Positions 1 through 8,935 of a stretch of DNA of 64,000 nucleotides are shown piece by piece. Made by a program: the position numbers and the translations under genes. This stretch comes from JABDLO01 sp035327565 (GTDB taxonomy: Bacteria; Bacteroidota; Bacteroidia; Chitinophagales; Saprospiraceae), in NCBI GenBank assembly GCA_035327565.1, contig DAOLDB010000010.1, positions 1 through 64,000 of the forward strand. Direction: 5' to 3'. Under the pieces are notes generated by a model that ran no database searches, was not told the origin of the DNA, and worked only from the letters and a program-made list of their open reading frames with translations. The number at the start of each line of letters is the position of its first letter. Position 1 is the stretch's first letter.

Positions 1-15
1 TATTTCATGACTATT

Positions 16-468
16 TTACTTTTTTCTGTTATCAAATATTGTTTTTGCTTCAACTCCACTTAAAGGACTTCCATGTTTTTTTCTGTATAATTTACCCATT
101 TCTTCAAAGTACTCCTTGTTTGGTTCGTTTAAAAAAGGATATTTGGCTATTAGTTGATCTAAGAGTTGATCCCTTTTACAGTCAATTTGAAAATATGCAA
201 CAACACCTTCATCATTTATAAATTCACCTAAATCCCAATTACAAGTATTTCTACTTAAATATATGTCGTTTACTTCAAAAACTTTATCTATTTTATTAAA
301 ATCATAAATTCCCCTTAAATGATTCCTGATTGCAATCTTATCTTGTTCTCTCAACTCAATATATATAGAGTCATCTATGATTTTTTCTAAAGGAACAGAT
401 TGTGGGGCTACTTGTCCAATACAAGACATGACAAAGAGGTAAGGGAAAAATAATAATAATTTTTTCAT
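16..468 (-). CDS. Hypothetical lipoprotein
   Basis: About 150 residues when started at the ATG at 468. That start gives a clean lipoprotein signal: Met-Lys-Lys, a hydrophobic stretch, then a lipobox ending Val-Met-Ser-Cys. The reading frame stays open to 516, but the extra 16 residues would bury the signal, so I prefer 468. The mature part is mixed charged and polar with scattered cysteines and has no motif I recognise. It is probably anchored in the cell envelope. The minus-strand gene at 730 lies upstream, separated by a hairpin, so it is probably transcribed on its own. Function unknown. Confidence 0.6.
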   Translation of the reverse strand: MKKLLLFFPYLFVMSCIGQVAPQSVPLEKIIDDSIYIELREQDKIAIRNHLRGIYDFNKIDKVFEVNDIYLSRNTCNWDLGEFINDEGVVAYFQIDCKRDQLLDQLIAKYPFLNEPNKEYFEEMGKLYRKKHGSPLSGVEAKTIFDNRKK

Positions 469-635
469 TTTTAACCGTGTATGCAGTTTTGGTAAATCAT
501 TCAACATCCGCAGCATTATTCGAATTTATGCTACAATGTAAGCTTGGATGAATTTTAGTTTTTACGTGCATTTTAAGGTGCTTCCGCTATTTCAAGTTAT
601 CCCTAATAATAATGTTTATCTATAAAACTTAAGTA

Positions 636-666
636 GAGGCTGGAACGGGCTATAAGCTCCAACCTC
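636..666 (-). terminator. Imperfect hairpin, possible terminator
   Basis: Nine-base arms GAGGCTGGA (636-644) and TCCAACCTC (658-666) pair with one mismatch around a 13-base loop. The hairpin lies 64 bases beyond the stop of the minus-strand gene at 730. The downstream minus-strand sequence is T-rich but not a clean T-run, so terminator activity is a guess. Confidence 0.35.
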
Positions 667-729
667 GTCAACTTCATATTTATTTAATATGATAGATAGA
701 TCATTTAATGACTTATCTATAAAAGTAAT

Positions 730-1014
730 TTAAAATGAAGCTTTGTTAAGTAGATCAAACTTTAGAGTAATATAGATCAACACTATTGTAATTAATATCA
801 ATACTGTAATCCAGTATATTTTTAGATGTTGTTTTTCATTTTTATTCTTGTTCTTGTATGCCACTATGCCCCCAATGATCAACATTAAAGAAAACAAGCC
901 TTCTAATATAATATGATTTCCAAATATATACCTGTTCAGGAAAAGCAGTATCACTCCAAAGATAAATATCCATTCTCCCTTTTCTGGAACCCACCAATTT
1001 ATTGCTTTATTCAT
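730..1014 (-). CDS. Small hypothetical membrane protein
   Basis: A 94-residue protein with an ATG start. It has two or three predicted membrane segments: a Trp/Phe/Ile-rich one around residues 15-27, a second around 35-55, and a third near 68-85. A Lys/Asn-rich loop lies between the second and third. No signal peptide cleavage site or catalytic motif is visible and I do not recognise a family. It lies 54 bases downstream of the cysteine-rich lipoprotein at 1069-1695 on the same strand, so the two could be co-transcribed, in which case it might act with that protein, for example in export or immunity. That role is speculative. Confidence 0.55.
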   Translation of the reverse strand: MNKAINWWVPEKGEWIFIFGVILLFLNRYIFGNHIILEGLFSLMLIIGGIVAYKNKNKNEKQHLKIYWITVLILITIVLIYITLKFDLLNKASF

Positions 1015-1068
1015 ATAAATATATTCTATAATGAAATAATATAATATTATTAAAAAAAATTAATTAAT

Positions 1069-1695
1069 CTACTCACAGCCGCAATTATTGCATATATAGT
1101 TTATTAGATCAATAGCATCATCTGCCGCTTCTAACACACCTAATATACATCCTACTGCTCCCAATGAACATCCAAGTGCTCCTTTAACTCCAGCCCAAAC
1201 AACTTTCCTTAAGATATAAAAATAACTACATCTTACAGCAATTTGATTTCTTATATTTAAATCACTATATATAAAGTCCAATTTCAAATCCCCATTTTCG
1301 ACTAATTCTTCAACTCGAATAAACATTTCTGATTCAATCCATTCATAATTGTTATTGAAATGGCCATTTAACTTACTTCCGATTTCAATTAATTCATAAA
1401 TAAAGCTATTATCTAATGCCAACAATGAAGAAACTTCAGAAATTACATAATCAAATTCTAATTCATTTTGAATGTTCGATTTTAGATCATTTAACTTATT
1501 TAAAAATTCGATATCATTTATGTAATTATATGTTACATTTTCAAGAAGATCATTAAATTTAAAAATATATGCATCTAAAATAGACTTTTCTATGGTAGTT
1601 ACTTCTAATCTTACTTGAAATTGTTCTTCGGTACATGATTGAATAATTATTGAAATTGAGAATAAATAAAGTACTAATAAGATTCGCTTTTTCAT
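1069..1695 (-). CDS. Lipoprotein with cysteine-rich C-terminal tail
   Basis: A 208-residue protein. Residues 1-20 form a lipoprotein signal peptide, with the lipidated cysteine predicted at 21 (Ile-Gln-Ser-Cys). The middle (22-150) is rich in Leu, Asn and Glu and looks helical. The last 54 residues change character: Gly/Ala/Val-rich with six cysteines at about 156, 176, 183, 202, 205 and 207, ending in a Cys-Asn-Asn-Cys-Gly-Cys pattern. A small Gly-rich, multi-disulfide tail behind a helical leader is reminiscent of fulvocin C- or halocin C8-like bacteriocin precursors, but the cysteine spacing was not matched to either and the resemblance is tentative. A small membrane protein follows on the same strand. 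Confidence 0.6.
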   Translation of the reverse strand: MKKRILLVLYLFSISIIIQSCTEEQFQVRLEVTTIEKSILDAYIFKFNDLLENVTYNYINDIEFLNKLNDLKSNIQNELEFDYVISEVSSLLALDNSFIYELIEIGSKLNGHFNNNYEWIESEMFIRVEELVENGDLKLDFIYSDLNIRNQIAVRCSYFYILRKVVWAGVKGALGCSLGAVGCILGVLEAADDAIDLINYICNNCGCE

Positions 1696-1868
1696 TTTAT
1701 TAAATATTAAATTTAAAACCTACTCTCTCTCCCAGGTTTTCGGCAATCCCTGTTTGATCTTGAGGAAGAGAAGTGAAAGATCATAACCGTACCATAAAAC
1801 ACTCTATGCGCACTTGAGCCCCTGAATGGTGTGAAATGTACCACCGTATTTTCTCTCAAGATATACTG

Positions 1869-1876
1869 CAAATATA
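1869..1876 (-). promoter_or_regulatory. Possible -7 box upstream of cysteine-rich lipoprotein
   Basis: Minus-strand TATATTTG matches the Bacteroidota -7 consensus TAnnTTTG. A TTG at the usual 19-21 base spacing is missing; the nearest candidates sit 15 and 26 bases away, inside the adjoining 10-bp repeat. The implied leader to the ATG at 1695 would be about 165 bases. Confidence 0.35.
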
Positions 1877-1893
1877 ATGGTTAAATCAATACA

Positions 1894-1923
1894 AAAACGG
1901 ATCAAAACGGATCAAAACGGATT
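1894..1923. repeat. Three tandem copies of a 10-bp unit
   Basis: AAAACGGATC occurs three times head to tail, the last copy ending ATT instead of ATC. The period equals about one helical turn, so all copies face the same side of the DNA. The array lies directly upstream of the possible -7 box of the lipoprotein gene. Confidence 0.85.
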
Positions 1924-2346
1924 AAAATGAATATTTTAATTGGACAAAATGTCTTTGTGGCAGTATATAAGATGTTATTGAATGATTGGGAATTTAACAT
2001 TTCGACTCTTTAATTGGATCTATTTTTAGGGATCCTGCAATCGTCTATTATATACCTTACGATTTACTTAAAAGTATAATATTTTATGCTTTCTTGTTTT
2101 CTTTAGCTTGAATTAGACTATCATTTTTTGATCCCAATTGCAAATCCACTACAATAAGTGATCTATACATCCAAATCGACAACCCGTTGGAAAATGAAAT
2201 GACATTCGAAGCCGTTGTGGTTGGATCGGGCATTTATGGGAGAAATGAAAAATACTTTCTAATCAGTCTTTACTTATTTTTCGTTGCATGCTCTTGCAAA
2301 GAATACTACTATGTAAATCATGTAAATGTTAAATCCAATATTAAAA

Positions 2347-3798
2347 CTAATGCCAATGCTCAAAATGTTCGGAATGGGTTTGCAAATAAGCTCCCTCCTT
2401 GTAATATTTATCGTAGAAGTCTGTATCTATATGATGTGCTTGAACAAATGATGGTACCATTATAGAACTTCTGGTGCCCGGGAATTTTCCATACTTATTA
2501 AAAATATATTGAGCTACTTCTGACATACATTCAACAAATTCATCACTATAGGGTTCAACCGTTTGTTTGACACTCGCGCTCTCCTTCCACGATCCTTGTA
2601 CTTCCGGGTCATATGCCCCACCCTTCCCAAATTTTCTGTTAACAAAAGCTTTGACTGCGGCATACATATCCGGATAGTTGGGTGGACATAGGCCTTCATA
2701 CACTCCCGGCAAGCCTACGGGATTAGGTGTTATCCAGTTTTTGTCTTCTACAAACCGAAATCCAAGACCTTTAATTCCTTCGCTGGCATTTGCCCCGAGC
2801 ACACTCAAATCATCCAAACCATTAAAGAATAGTCCTCCAAGTCCTAATGCCTGAAGCATGAGTACAATATTATGTCCCATAATGGCTGTCTCTATTGAAA
2901 CACATTGAATCACATCATGGTGTAATTCCGAAATCGGAAATCTTTTCTCCGGATCAAGCAAACCGGAACGAATAAAGGGTTCGAGATTACCAGCATTTTC
3001 TCCAGTATCATGATCTACCAGCATTACTCCATGTCGCATCATCAATGCCATGATACCTAAACACACTTCAGTTGCATCACCGGATAATATAAAAAGTGTA
3101 GAACCAGGCTTGTTTACCCACCAAAGGTTGGGAGGAAGGATGTGTGGAGGGGCTGAAGGAAGATCAATCCTGCTATCCCGTATTCTAATAGTATTTTCTC
3201 TGCATACAGAAACTATATGATCAAGGGGGTTAGCATGTTCATCAATTTCAATCATTTTACGGGGTTGCACATCCCTTGTGTTGGTGCAATAACAGCCGGA
3301 GTCATCAGTAAAAAAAACAACAGGGGTGCCTATCCCAGCAGCTGTAGGGGCAGTACGTCCCGTGAACCGAACCGTAAATTCAGCATGGGTTTGTGGTGTC
3401 CTTGGACCAAATGGAACCCCAAAATTCCAGCCGGAAACCCCGGTTGCCGCTGCCACCAATAGCATCTTTTCTGTTTCAGATAATGGAACAGGATCTTTAT
3501 TAGATTTATATGCAAGCGGACCGGAGGGAATTTCCATTCCCAATCCAAACCTCCTTGCACGCCTTCCAAAAAGAGCCTGAACAAGGGAAAAGTTCATCAG
3601 GTTACTAAATCCAGGTGATTGTTTCATGATATCAACATTGAGTATTTTATGGATTTGACTTGAGTTTGCATTATCATTCTTCCATTCTCCCGAAGTGGAA
3701 GCCTTTCCTAAAAAAGGCAAACCCAGGAATCCGAAAATGGTCTTTATAAAATTTCTACGATAAGTACCCACTTCTCTTTTCTTTCTTTTATCTGCCAC
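2347..3798 (-). CDS. Tat-exported nitroreductase-like protein
   Basis: 483 residues. The N-terminus has a twin-arginine motif (Arg14-Arg15-Asn-Phe-Ile-Lys) followed by a short Gly/Leu/Phe-rich segment, which suggests Tat export of a folded, cofactor-bearing protein. A stretch near residues 70-90 with Gly-Arg-Arg-Ala-Arg-Arg-Phe, and a later Gly-His-Asn-hydrophobic-Ala-Leu-Gly-Leu-Gly segment near 310-325, recall the flavin-binding nitroreductase fold. The family assignment is by pattern only, so substrate and cofactor are unknown. The start is GTG at 3798; no ATG is in frame nearby. It stands alone on the minus strand with long gaps on both sides. Confidence 0.6.
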   Translation of the reverse strand: MADKRKKREVGTYRRNFIKTIFGFLGLPFLGKASTSGEWKNDNANSSQIHKILNVDIMKQSPGFSNLMNFSLVQALFGRRARRFGLGMEIPSGPLAYKSNKDPVPLSETEKMLLVAAATGVSGWNFGVPFGPRTPQTHAEFTVRFTGRTAPTAAGIGTPVVFFTDDSGCYCTNTRDVQPRKMIEIDEHANPLDHIVSVCRENTIRIRDSRIDLPSAPPHILPPNLWWVNKPGSTLFILSGDATEVCLGIMALMMRHGVMLVDHDTGENAGNLEPFIRSGLLDPEKRFPISELHHDVIQCVSIETAIMGHNIVLMLQALGLGGLFFNGLDDLSVLGANASEGIKGLGFRFVEDKNWITPNPVGLPGVYEGLCPPNYPDMYAAVKAFVNRKFGKGGAYDPEVQGSWKESASVKQTVEPYSDEFVECMSEVAQYIFNKYGKFPGTRSSIMVPSFVQAHHIDTDFYDKYYKEGAYLQTHSEHFEHWH

Positions 3799-4585
3799 CC
3801 ATTGAAAGTCTAAATAATGTATGGTGTTTCAAGTAAATATTATATCTACTTTGAAGGTAGCATCATGAAAAAACCTTAGCGTACAACTATATTTAACCAG
3901 GTTAAGTACAGCAGAAGAAAAACCCATGACTGTCCAAACCCACCGAAGCAACCTATTTGTAAAAGATAAGATGTTCTTATCATTCAAAATTTTTGTTACT
4001 CCTTGATTTTGTGTTAAATATAGTAATTTTCAATCAATTTTTGAATTCCATTTTAAAGATTGTGTGTATTACAAATAGCCCCATAACCTCTTGTCCCTGT
4101 TTTTACCTTCATTTCAAAATTATCACAACTAATGCTCAGGTGCAAATACAGGCCTTGGCATATTTTTCGGTAAAATCAATTAGTGTTTGTGGTTATTGGA
4201 TTTATGCCAATTATCCCAATGCCATCGAGTCCCAGAAAAGGTGCGTTGTCACTTCACAAATTACCACTCGTGAGAACCCGAGGTTGTTATAATTGATTCA
4301 TTGTCCCCTCAGGGACCATAAATTGGTAAAACAATTATAAAATATGCCGCAAGGAGCTGTCACTTGCCCTCTATACCCCCAACTCTTAGAGGATAAAAAC
4401 AAATTCACATTTTGCTAAAACAGAAAATACTGCTGGTGGTGCTCAGATTTTTTTTCTTTCCCTATTTATAATTATTAAGTCCTCATTAACCTTTTGCATT
4501 TTAGTAATTCAAACTGAAAGACGCAAAAGAAAATCTGTTGCGCTTCAAATGACAATAAAATTTTATCAAATGAGTGCAGGAAGGT
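3799..4585. other. Intergenic region, about 790 bp
   Basis: AT-rich. A 99-codon plus-strand frame at 3993-4292 has poor, Ile/Phe/Cys-rich composition and no detectable signal or family, so I do not call it a gene. A short hairpin with GTCCC/GGGAC arms lies at 4303-4316 without a T-run. Nothing else recognised. Confidence 0.5.
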
Positions 4586-5320
4586 TTATACCTCCTCATG
4601 TGCAATATCATTTACAAAATTCAATAATAAGTTTGCTAATTCATTTGGGTTGCTTAACATCGGCAAATGTCCGCAATGTAAGGTTTCAATTTCACTAGCA
4701 CTTAGATTTTCAGCCATTTTGTCCTGTAAGTCAATCGGAATGGATTGATCATTATTCAATCTGATATACAAATATCTGATGTCTTGTCGGTTGTAAGTAA
4801 ATTTTGTTGTGTAAAGTTCTTTTGACTCAGCTGTATATTCATTAACAACTTCAAATATTTTTTGAGGTGGCAATTCATTACATAACTCTCTTACTATAGC
4901 TTTTTCAGGTGGTTTTGTACCAAAAACAGACAGAATGATTGGCATTACTATTTTTTGAGGAAATGGCAATGTAGATACAAAAGATTGTCCGCTCACAGGT
5001 ATTACAGATCCTATAGCTACAAATCCTTTTAATTTACTTTTAAAATTTTCGGCTACTTTGAGACCCACACAAGCTCCAATGGAATGCGCTATAATAATAA
5101 AATGACTAATGTCCCAGTTCTTTAAGTCTGTTGAAACCAATTCTATGTAATCTTCAAAACTCAATCTTGAATTCAAATATTGCTCAGATTTTCTATTCAG
5201 AATGTCAATGGTCAATACAGGATAAGGGATCAATTTAAGCAATGGATTCCAAACAGAACTATTCAATCCGGCACCATGAATGAAAACCATTCCAATACTA
5301 TTGTCCATATTTAATATCAA
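4586..5320 (-). CDS. Alpha/beta-hydrolase fold protein
   Basis: 244 residues with the hallmarks of the fold. His-Gly-Ala-Gly at 15-18 would form the oxyanion hole. Ala-His-Ser80-Ile-Gly is the nucleophile elbow, with Ala in place of the usual first Gly. Asp191 and His218 (in Cys-Gly-His-Leu-Pro) are in the right places for the acid and base. No signal peptide, so cytoplasmic. Substrate cannot be read from sequence; esterase or small-molecule hydrolase activity is likely. It is the last gene of a three-gene operon and overlaps the SRPBCC gene by four bases (ATGA), implying translational coupling. Confidence 0.85.
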   Translation of the reverse strand: MILNMDNSIGMVFIHGAGLNSSVWNPLLKLIPYPVLTIDILNRKSEQYLNSRLSFEDYIELVSTDLKNWDISHFIIIAHSIGACVGLKVAENFKSKLKGFVAIGSVIPVSGQSFVSTLPFPQKIVMPIILSVFGTKPPEKAIVRELCNELPPQKIFEVVNEYTAESKELYTTKFTYNRQDIRYLYIRLNNDQSIPIDLQDKMAENLSASEIETLHCGHLPMLSNPNELANLLLNFVNDIAHEEV

Positions 5321-5766
5321 GTTATTGAATTCCTTAAAAACTCAAATGCACCTTTTCGCAGGTTAATATTGTATTCCAGGTATGCTTTCATACAAGCCAG
5401 GAAATTTGCCCAACCTTCGGAATTACCACCGTACCATTTCAAGTTGTCCTCACTCAATTCCTTGTCTCCTTCCGTTACTCTGACTACTACTGATTCGTCG
5501 GCTTGTTCTTCAAGGGTAATTTTTACAGTAGTTTGGTTATCCCATACAAAAGTAATGGATTTGTTTTGCTCTATTTTGATTTGATTTACAATGGATTCAT
5601 GATCTGGAAATTCAGGCCATTTCCAAAAAATATCTTTACCCTCTTCAAGCCTCCCTGATCCTTCGGAAATGAAATATTGCTTCATTTTACCGGGATTGAC
5701 AATGGCATCAAAAACTTCTTCTACCGGCTTCTGAATTTGAATGGCCGCTTTTATGATGAGTTTCAT
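5317..5766 (-). CDS. SRPBCC / AHSA1-like protein
   Basis: About 149 residues of the START-like SRPBCC fold, closest in pattern to the AHSA1 (Hsp90 ATPase activator homology) group: an opening strand with Val-Glu-Glu-Val-Phe-Asp-Ala-hydrophobic, a central Trp-rich strand set, and a C-terminal helix ending in a Trp-Ala-Asn-Phe-Leu segment. These small cytoplasmic proteins usually bind hydrophobic ligands. I prefer the ATG at 5766, seven bases after the upstream stop; an alternative ATG at 5790 would overlap the preceding gene by 17 bases. It is the middle gene of the operon with YdeI and the hydrolase. Confidence 0.85.
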   Translation of the reverse strand: MKLIIKAAIQIQKPVEEVFDAIVNPGKMKQYFISEGSGRLEEGKDIFWKWPEFPDHESIVNQIKIEQNKSITFVWDNQTTVKITLEEQADESVVVRVTEGDKELSEDNLKWYGGNSEGWANFLACMKAYLEYNINLRKGAFEFLRNSIT

Positions 5767-5773
5767 TATTCTT

Positions 5774-6334
5774 TTATTTGTATTTATCATTTAATCCTTT
5801 GCCCTGAGATATCATGGGTTTAATCTTTTCCAACCGGTTGATCCGGGTTTGCTCTTGCTTAGCTTCATTGATATAGACGATATATTCTTTTTGTTTTCCG
5901 GGAGAAAGGTCTTCAAAACATGCTTTTAAATCATAATCCTTTTTAAACTCATCTTCCAGCAATGCGGGGATGGGCAATGGTTTGAATTTCTCTGGTTGGA
6001 TTTTCAATCCCTTCTTTTCAACTTCTATAGCCTCATGAGTGTATTCGATAATTTTGTTTTCATCAATTTCCTCTATGGAGGTGAATCGCCATTGACGCAA
6101 AGATTTGGTTTTCCCTTCCTGCGCATTGACCAACACATTGTATTTGTCTTTCAAAAAAACCCCATTGTAAAACCATATGGTAAAGTAGTTTTTAAATCCT
6201 CCATAACTCAACACATTCTTTCCGTTATAAGTAAAGACTTCTGCACCCCATTTAATGGATTTGTCCAGGGGCATCTTTGAAAAAATGGATGCCAGCACTT
6301 CTAATTCCCTGGTCCATTGTGTATTGTCTTGCAT
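5774..6334 (-). CDS. YdeI/OmpD-associated family protein
   Basis: 186 residues. The first 110 or so match the DUF1801/YdhG-like fold (Leu-Asp-Lys-Ser-Ile-Lys-Trp-Gly near the start, then Trp-Phe-Tyr-Asn-Gly). The C-terminal 70 resemble the YdeI domain (Leu-Ser-Pro-Gly-Lys-Gln-Lys-Glu-Tyr followed by Lys/Arg-rich helices). The family is widespread in Bacteroidota and frequently occurs next to SRPBCC proteins; its biochemical role is not established. First gene of the operon leading to the SRPBCC protein and hydrolase. The ATG at 6334 is the only suitable start. Confidence 0.85.
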   Translation of the reverse strand: MQDNTQWTRELEVLASIFSKMPLDKSIKWGAEVFTYNGKNVLSYGGFKNYFTIWFYNGVFLKDKYNVLVNAQEGKTKSLRQWRFTSIEEIDENKIIEYTHEAIEVEKKGLKIQPEKFKPLPIPALLEDEFKKDYDLKACFEDLSPGKQKEYIVYINEAKQEQTRINRLEKIKPMISQGKGLNDKYK

Positions 6335-6607
6335 AATTTAAACTGATTTTAATGAAAAAAGTATATTGTTTTTAAAGTATATGCCACTTTCAATTAAATG
6401 TAATAATAAATGAAGTAAGCGAAGGTTTTATTATTTTCATTCCTGCAAAAGCTCACATGATACCTGAAAGTTCCAGCTTCACTGTATTGACATTTTCTAT
6501 TTCACTTCAAGAAGCGGAATACAAGTACTTATTACAGAAGCATACTTCTAAAATACTTACATATTTGAGTGGTTCGCAATTCTTATATTTAGTTATAAGT
6601 CTATCGA

Positions 6608-7642
6608 TTATTTTTTATGTGCGGTGAGTAATGAGAACCCAGGTGAACGTCTCAGATGAGTTAATCTGGCAGATGAAAAACCACACTTTTCCAACCATTT
6701 TTTCACCGCATTGAAATCATAAGCTTTTCCACCGGTAAATAAAAAAAGATTCCATCCTACCAATGAGGCCACACCTTTTACAAAGGAAGAGCCTTTGACA
6801 TTGGTAAACTGATCCAAAATGGCAATGGTGGTTTGTTTCATTGTGGATTCTGCTATTTTTTTGAATAACTTTTGATTTCCTTCTTCAGTTAAGCCATGTA
6901 TAATATTTCCAAGAAATACAAAATCATAACCCACGGGCAGATCCTCTTCTACAAAATCACATTGGAACAGGTCTATTCTATCTGCTAATTCTTCTTCCTG
7001 TACTAAAGTTTGACGCGCATTTTCTAATCCGATTTCCCAATCAAGCACTGTTGCTGAAAGTCCCTGAAATTTTTTGCAAAATTTAACGCAATATAATCCA
7101 TGGGAACCACCTATATCTAACATTTTGGTCGGTATCGCATCAAATTTTATGATTGAAACCACTTCATCCACTGTATTTGAGGCAAGCCATCTCATGGTAG
7201 TCTGGTAAGATTTACCGATTTCACCGGATTTTACAAACTCCCATCCCACTATACCTCCTGGCGGATTATCTCTTACAGCAATATGACTATCTGCAGACTT
7301 TTGAATCTGAAACTTGAAAAAAGGAACCATTTCGGGAAAAAGTTCTATGGTCAATGAATCCTTCATAGCTTTGGACAATGAATAATGATTCTCTTTCTTG
7401 TTGATATATCCTAAATGAATTAAACATTCTATCAGGATTTGCAAACCCTGATGTGAACATTTTGTCTTTTCTCCTATTTCTTCTAAAGTTAATGGGGATT
7501 TTAAGTGATTAAACAGTTGAATTTCACCGGCTGTAAGCAAGGCAGATGATTGAAACATACTCATCCCTACATCTAATAGTGGTCCAGGAATAATCCCTCT
7601 GTTAATGAGAAATCGCTCTAGAAAGTTTGGTTTTAATGGCAT
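6608..7642 (-). CDS. SAM-dependent O-methyltransferase
   Basis: About 344 residues in two parts. Residues 30-105 form a winged-helix dimerisation domain (Leu-Leu-Thr-Ala-Gly-Glu-Ile, then Leu-Thr-Leu-Glu-Glu-Ile-Gly). The rest is a Rossmann methyltransferase with the SAM motif Leu-Asp-Ile-Gly-Gly-Ser-His-Gly near residue 175 and an acidic Asp-Trp-Glu after the second strand. This is the architecture of the acetylserotonin O-methyltransferase group (PF00891-like), which methylates hydroxyls on small aromatic or polyketide compounds. Substrate unknown. The ATG at 7642 is preferred to the GTG one codon upstream. No partner genes are adjacent. Confidence 0.85.
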   Translation of the reverse strand: MPLKPNFLERFLINRGIIPGPLLDVGMSMFQSSALLTAGEIQLFNHLKSPLTLEEIGEKTKCSHQGLQILIECLIHLGYINKKENHYSLSKAMKDSLTIELFPEMVPFFKFQIQKSADSHIAVRDNPPGGIVGWEFVKSGEIGKSYQTTMRWLASNTVDEVVSIIKFDAIPTKMLDIGGSHGLYCVKFCKKFQGLSATVLDWEIGLENARQTLVQEEELADRIDLFQCDFVEEDLPVGYDFVFLGNIIHGLTEEGNQKLFKKIAESTMKQTTIAILDQFTNVKGSSFVKGVASLVGWNLFLFTGGKAYDFNAVKKWLEKCGFSSARLTHLRRSPGFSLLTAHKK

Positions 7643-7645
7643 CAC

Positions 7646-8221
7646 TTTTTCATTTAGTAGGTTTGTTAAAAAAGGAAGTGAGAATCAATCCAATGAAATA
7701 GCGATTTGAATGACAGCCCTATCATCCTTTGAATAAATTATGATTTGCCGCTTTTTGCAGATGGTTTTTCAGAAGCATTTTTTCAGAATGATATAGTCAA
7801 TTCAAGAAAAAAACTACGACGTTCAGTCGATTATTAGTCATAATGCCTCTATAGTAAAATCACCATTTACGACATCTACCTGGAATTGTTATGCAATTGC
7901 TATAGGGTGTAATCGTTCTTCCAAATTTACAGTCTTTTGGCATAAAATACAAATTCAATATATTTAGCATTTATAATATGCTGTATTTATGCAAATTAAG
8001 TGCTGTTAGGTTTTCATTTACATTAATAGTAATGTATTTGCGAAATGGGCTATATAATACTTTCAGAAGTTTTATATTAAACCCAACATGATATATAGCG
8101 GTTTGTAAATGTCTATTTTGCTTATTATAAATAAAAACGAATTAATCTCCTTTATTCTGAAGGAAAAGAAAATTTATAAATACTGCATTTTCATCTTTCC
8201 GTTTTTTAAACTATGTACCAT
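7646..8221. other. Intergenic region, about 575 bp
   Basis: AT-rich, with no open frame of convincing composition on either strand and no clear hairpin. It presumably holds the promoter of the methyltransferase gene, which I could not identify. Confidence 0.5.
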
Positions 8222-8431
8222 TTAAAGATTCTGAATTGATTGTATCTTTAATTTACTAAATTTTATTTTGTCTTCGTTGGATTCAACCCCCTCAATTTTG
8301 ACTTCTACAGCATCTTCCTTTCTGCTTATTAAAGGAATCGGAACACCTCCTCCTATTCCGATTCCCACAGAGGCCAAAATTATAAGAAGAACGAAAACAA
8401 ACACTTTCAAAAACCTTTTGAATCCTTTCAT
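8222..8431 (-). CDS. Small single-span membrane protein
   Basis: 69 residues. Residues 1-9 are basic, 10-30 form one hydrophobic helix, and a Gly-Ile-Gly-Ile-Gly-Gly-Gly-Val-Pro-Ile-Pro segment follows at the membrane boundary. The remaining 35 residues are Lys/Glu-rich. The basic N-terminus suggests the tail is outside the cytoplasm. The composition looks like a real small protein rather than chance. Function unknown, with no operon partner close by. Confidence 0.6.
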   Translation of the reverse strand: MKGFKRFLKVFVFVLLIILASVGIGIGGGVPIPLISRKEDAVEVKIEGVESNEDKIKFSKLKIQSIQNL

Positions 8432-8539
8432 TTATTCATTTATTGATTGATATTGTTGGAGTTAAAGCCACCAAAGATTTATATATATAAAATAATGAAA
8501 TCCGGAAATGCCGGCAAATCAAGTTGAGAACTGGCCTGT

Positions 8540-8935
8540 TCAGGCAGGAGAGCTGTCTTCGTCAGAACTTTGTTGAATGATCTTTATCTGAGCGAATCTG
8601 TTATAAGTATTTGTGCAAAAATACAGATCAGAATTAGTGATAATTTTAATTTCGATCCGTGCATTATAATGAAATATATAATTTGACCAATTGCGAAAAA
8701 TATCATTTAATACAGCATTTGTGCCAATAAGCGCCAAAGCTTTTGAATATATAATGATCCGTTTACTGGACAAATCACAGCATGAGTCTACCAGATGGGT
8801 CTGGGTCGCATAATCCATAATCGATTGACCACACCCTGAATATCCCGTAAAGGATATAACATTGAGAATAAGGGATAAAGTCAACATCCAGCCGCTCAGC
8901 CAGATTTTATTATATGGATTTTGAATCATCAACAT
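8540..8935 (-). CDS. Hypothetical protein
   Basis: 131 residues. A hydrophobic stretch at about 12-30 could be a signal peptide or membrane anchor. The remainder contains seven cysteines including a Cys-Cys pair, and ends in a Ser/Asp-rich tail. No family recognised. The ATG at 8935 has no obvious ribosome binding site. Length and an N-terminal hydrophobic segment favour a real gene, but codon and residue composition are not decisive. Confidence 0.4.
   Translation of the reverse strand: MLMIQNPYNKIWLSGWMLTLSLILNVISFTGYSGCGQSIMDYATQTHLVDSCCDLSSKRIIIYSKALALIGTNAVLNDIFRNWSNYIFHYNARIEIKIITNSDLYFCTNTYNRFAQIKIIQQSSDEDSSPA

Larger units (their letters stand above)
1696..2346. other. Intergenic region, 650 bp
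   Basis: No convincing gene. The part at about 1713-1875 is clearly richer in G+C than its surroundings. On the minus strand it is open for about 54 codons ending at a stop at 1713, but has no good start. It may be the leader of the lipoprotein gene or the end of an inserted sequence. The 10-bp repeat and a -7 box lie at its right edge. A 92-codon plus-strand frame (2187-2465) overlaps the 3' end of the nitroreductase-like gene and looks spurious. Confidence 0.5.

Noticed and set aside
2187..2465. 92-codon plus-strand frame
   Set aside because: It overlaps the 3' end of the nitroreductase-like gene by 119 bases, has no family or plausible signal, and its second half is the antisense of that gene.
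3993..4292. 99-codon plus-strand frame
   Set aside because: Composition is Ile/Phe/Cys-rich, no start context, no recognised motif; likely chance in AT-rich DNA.
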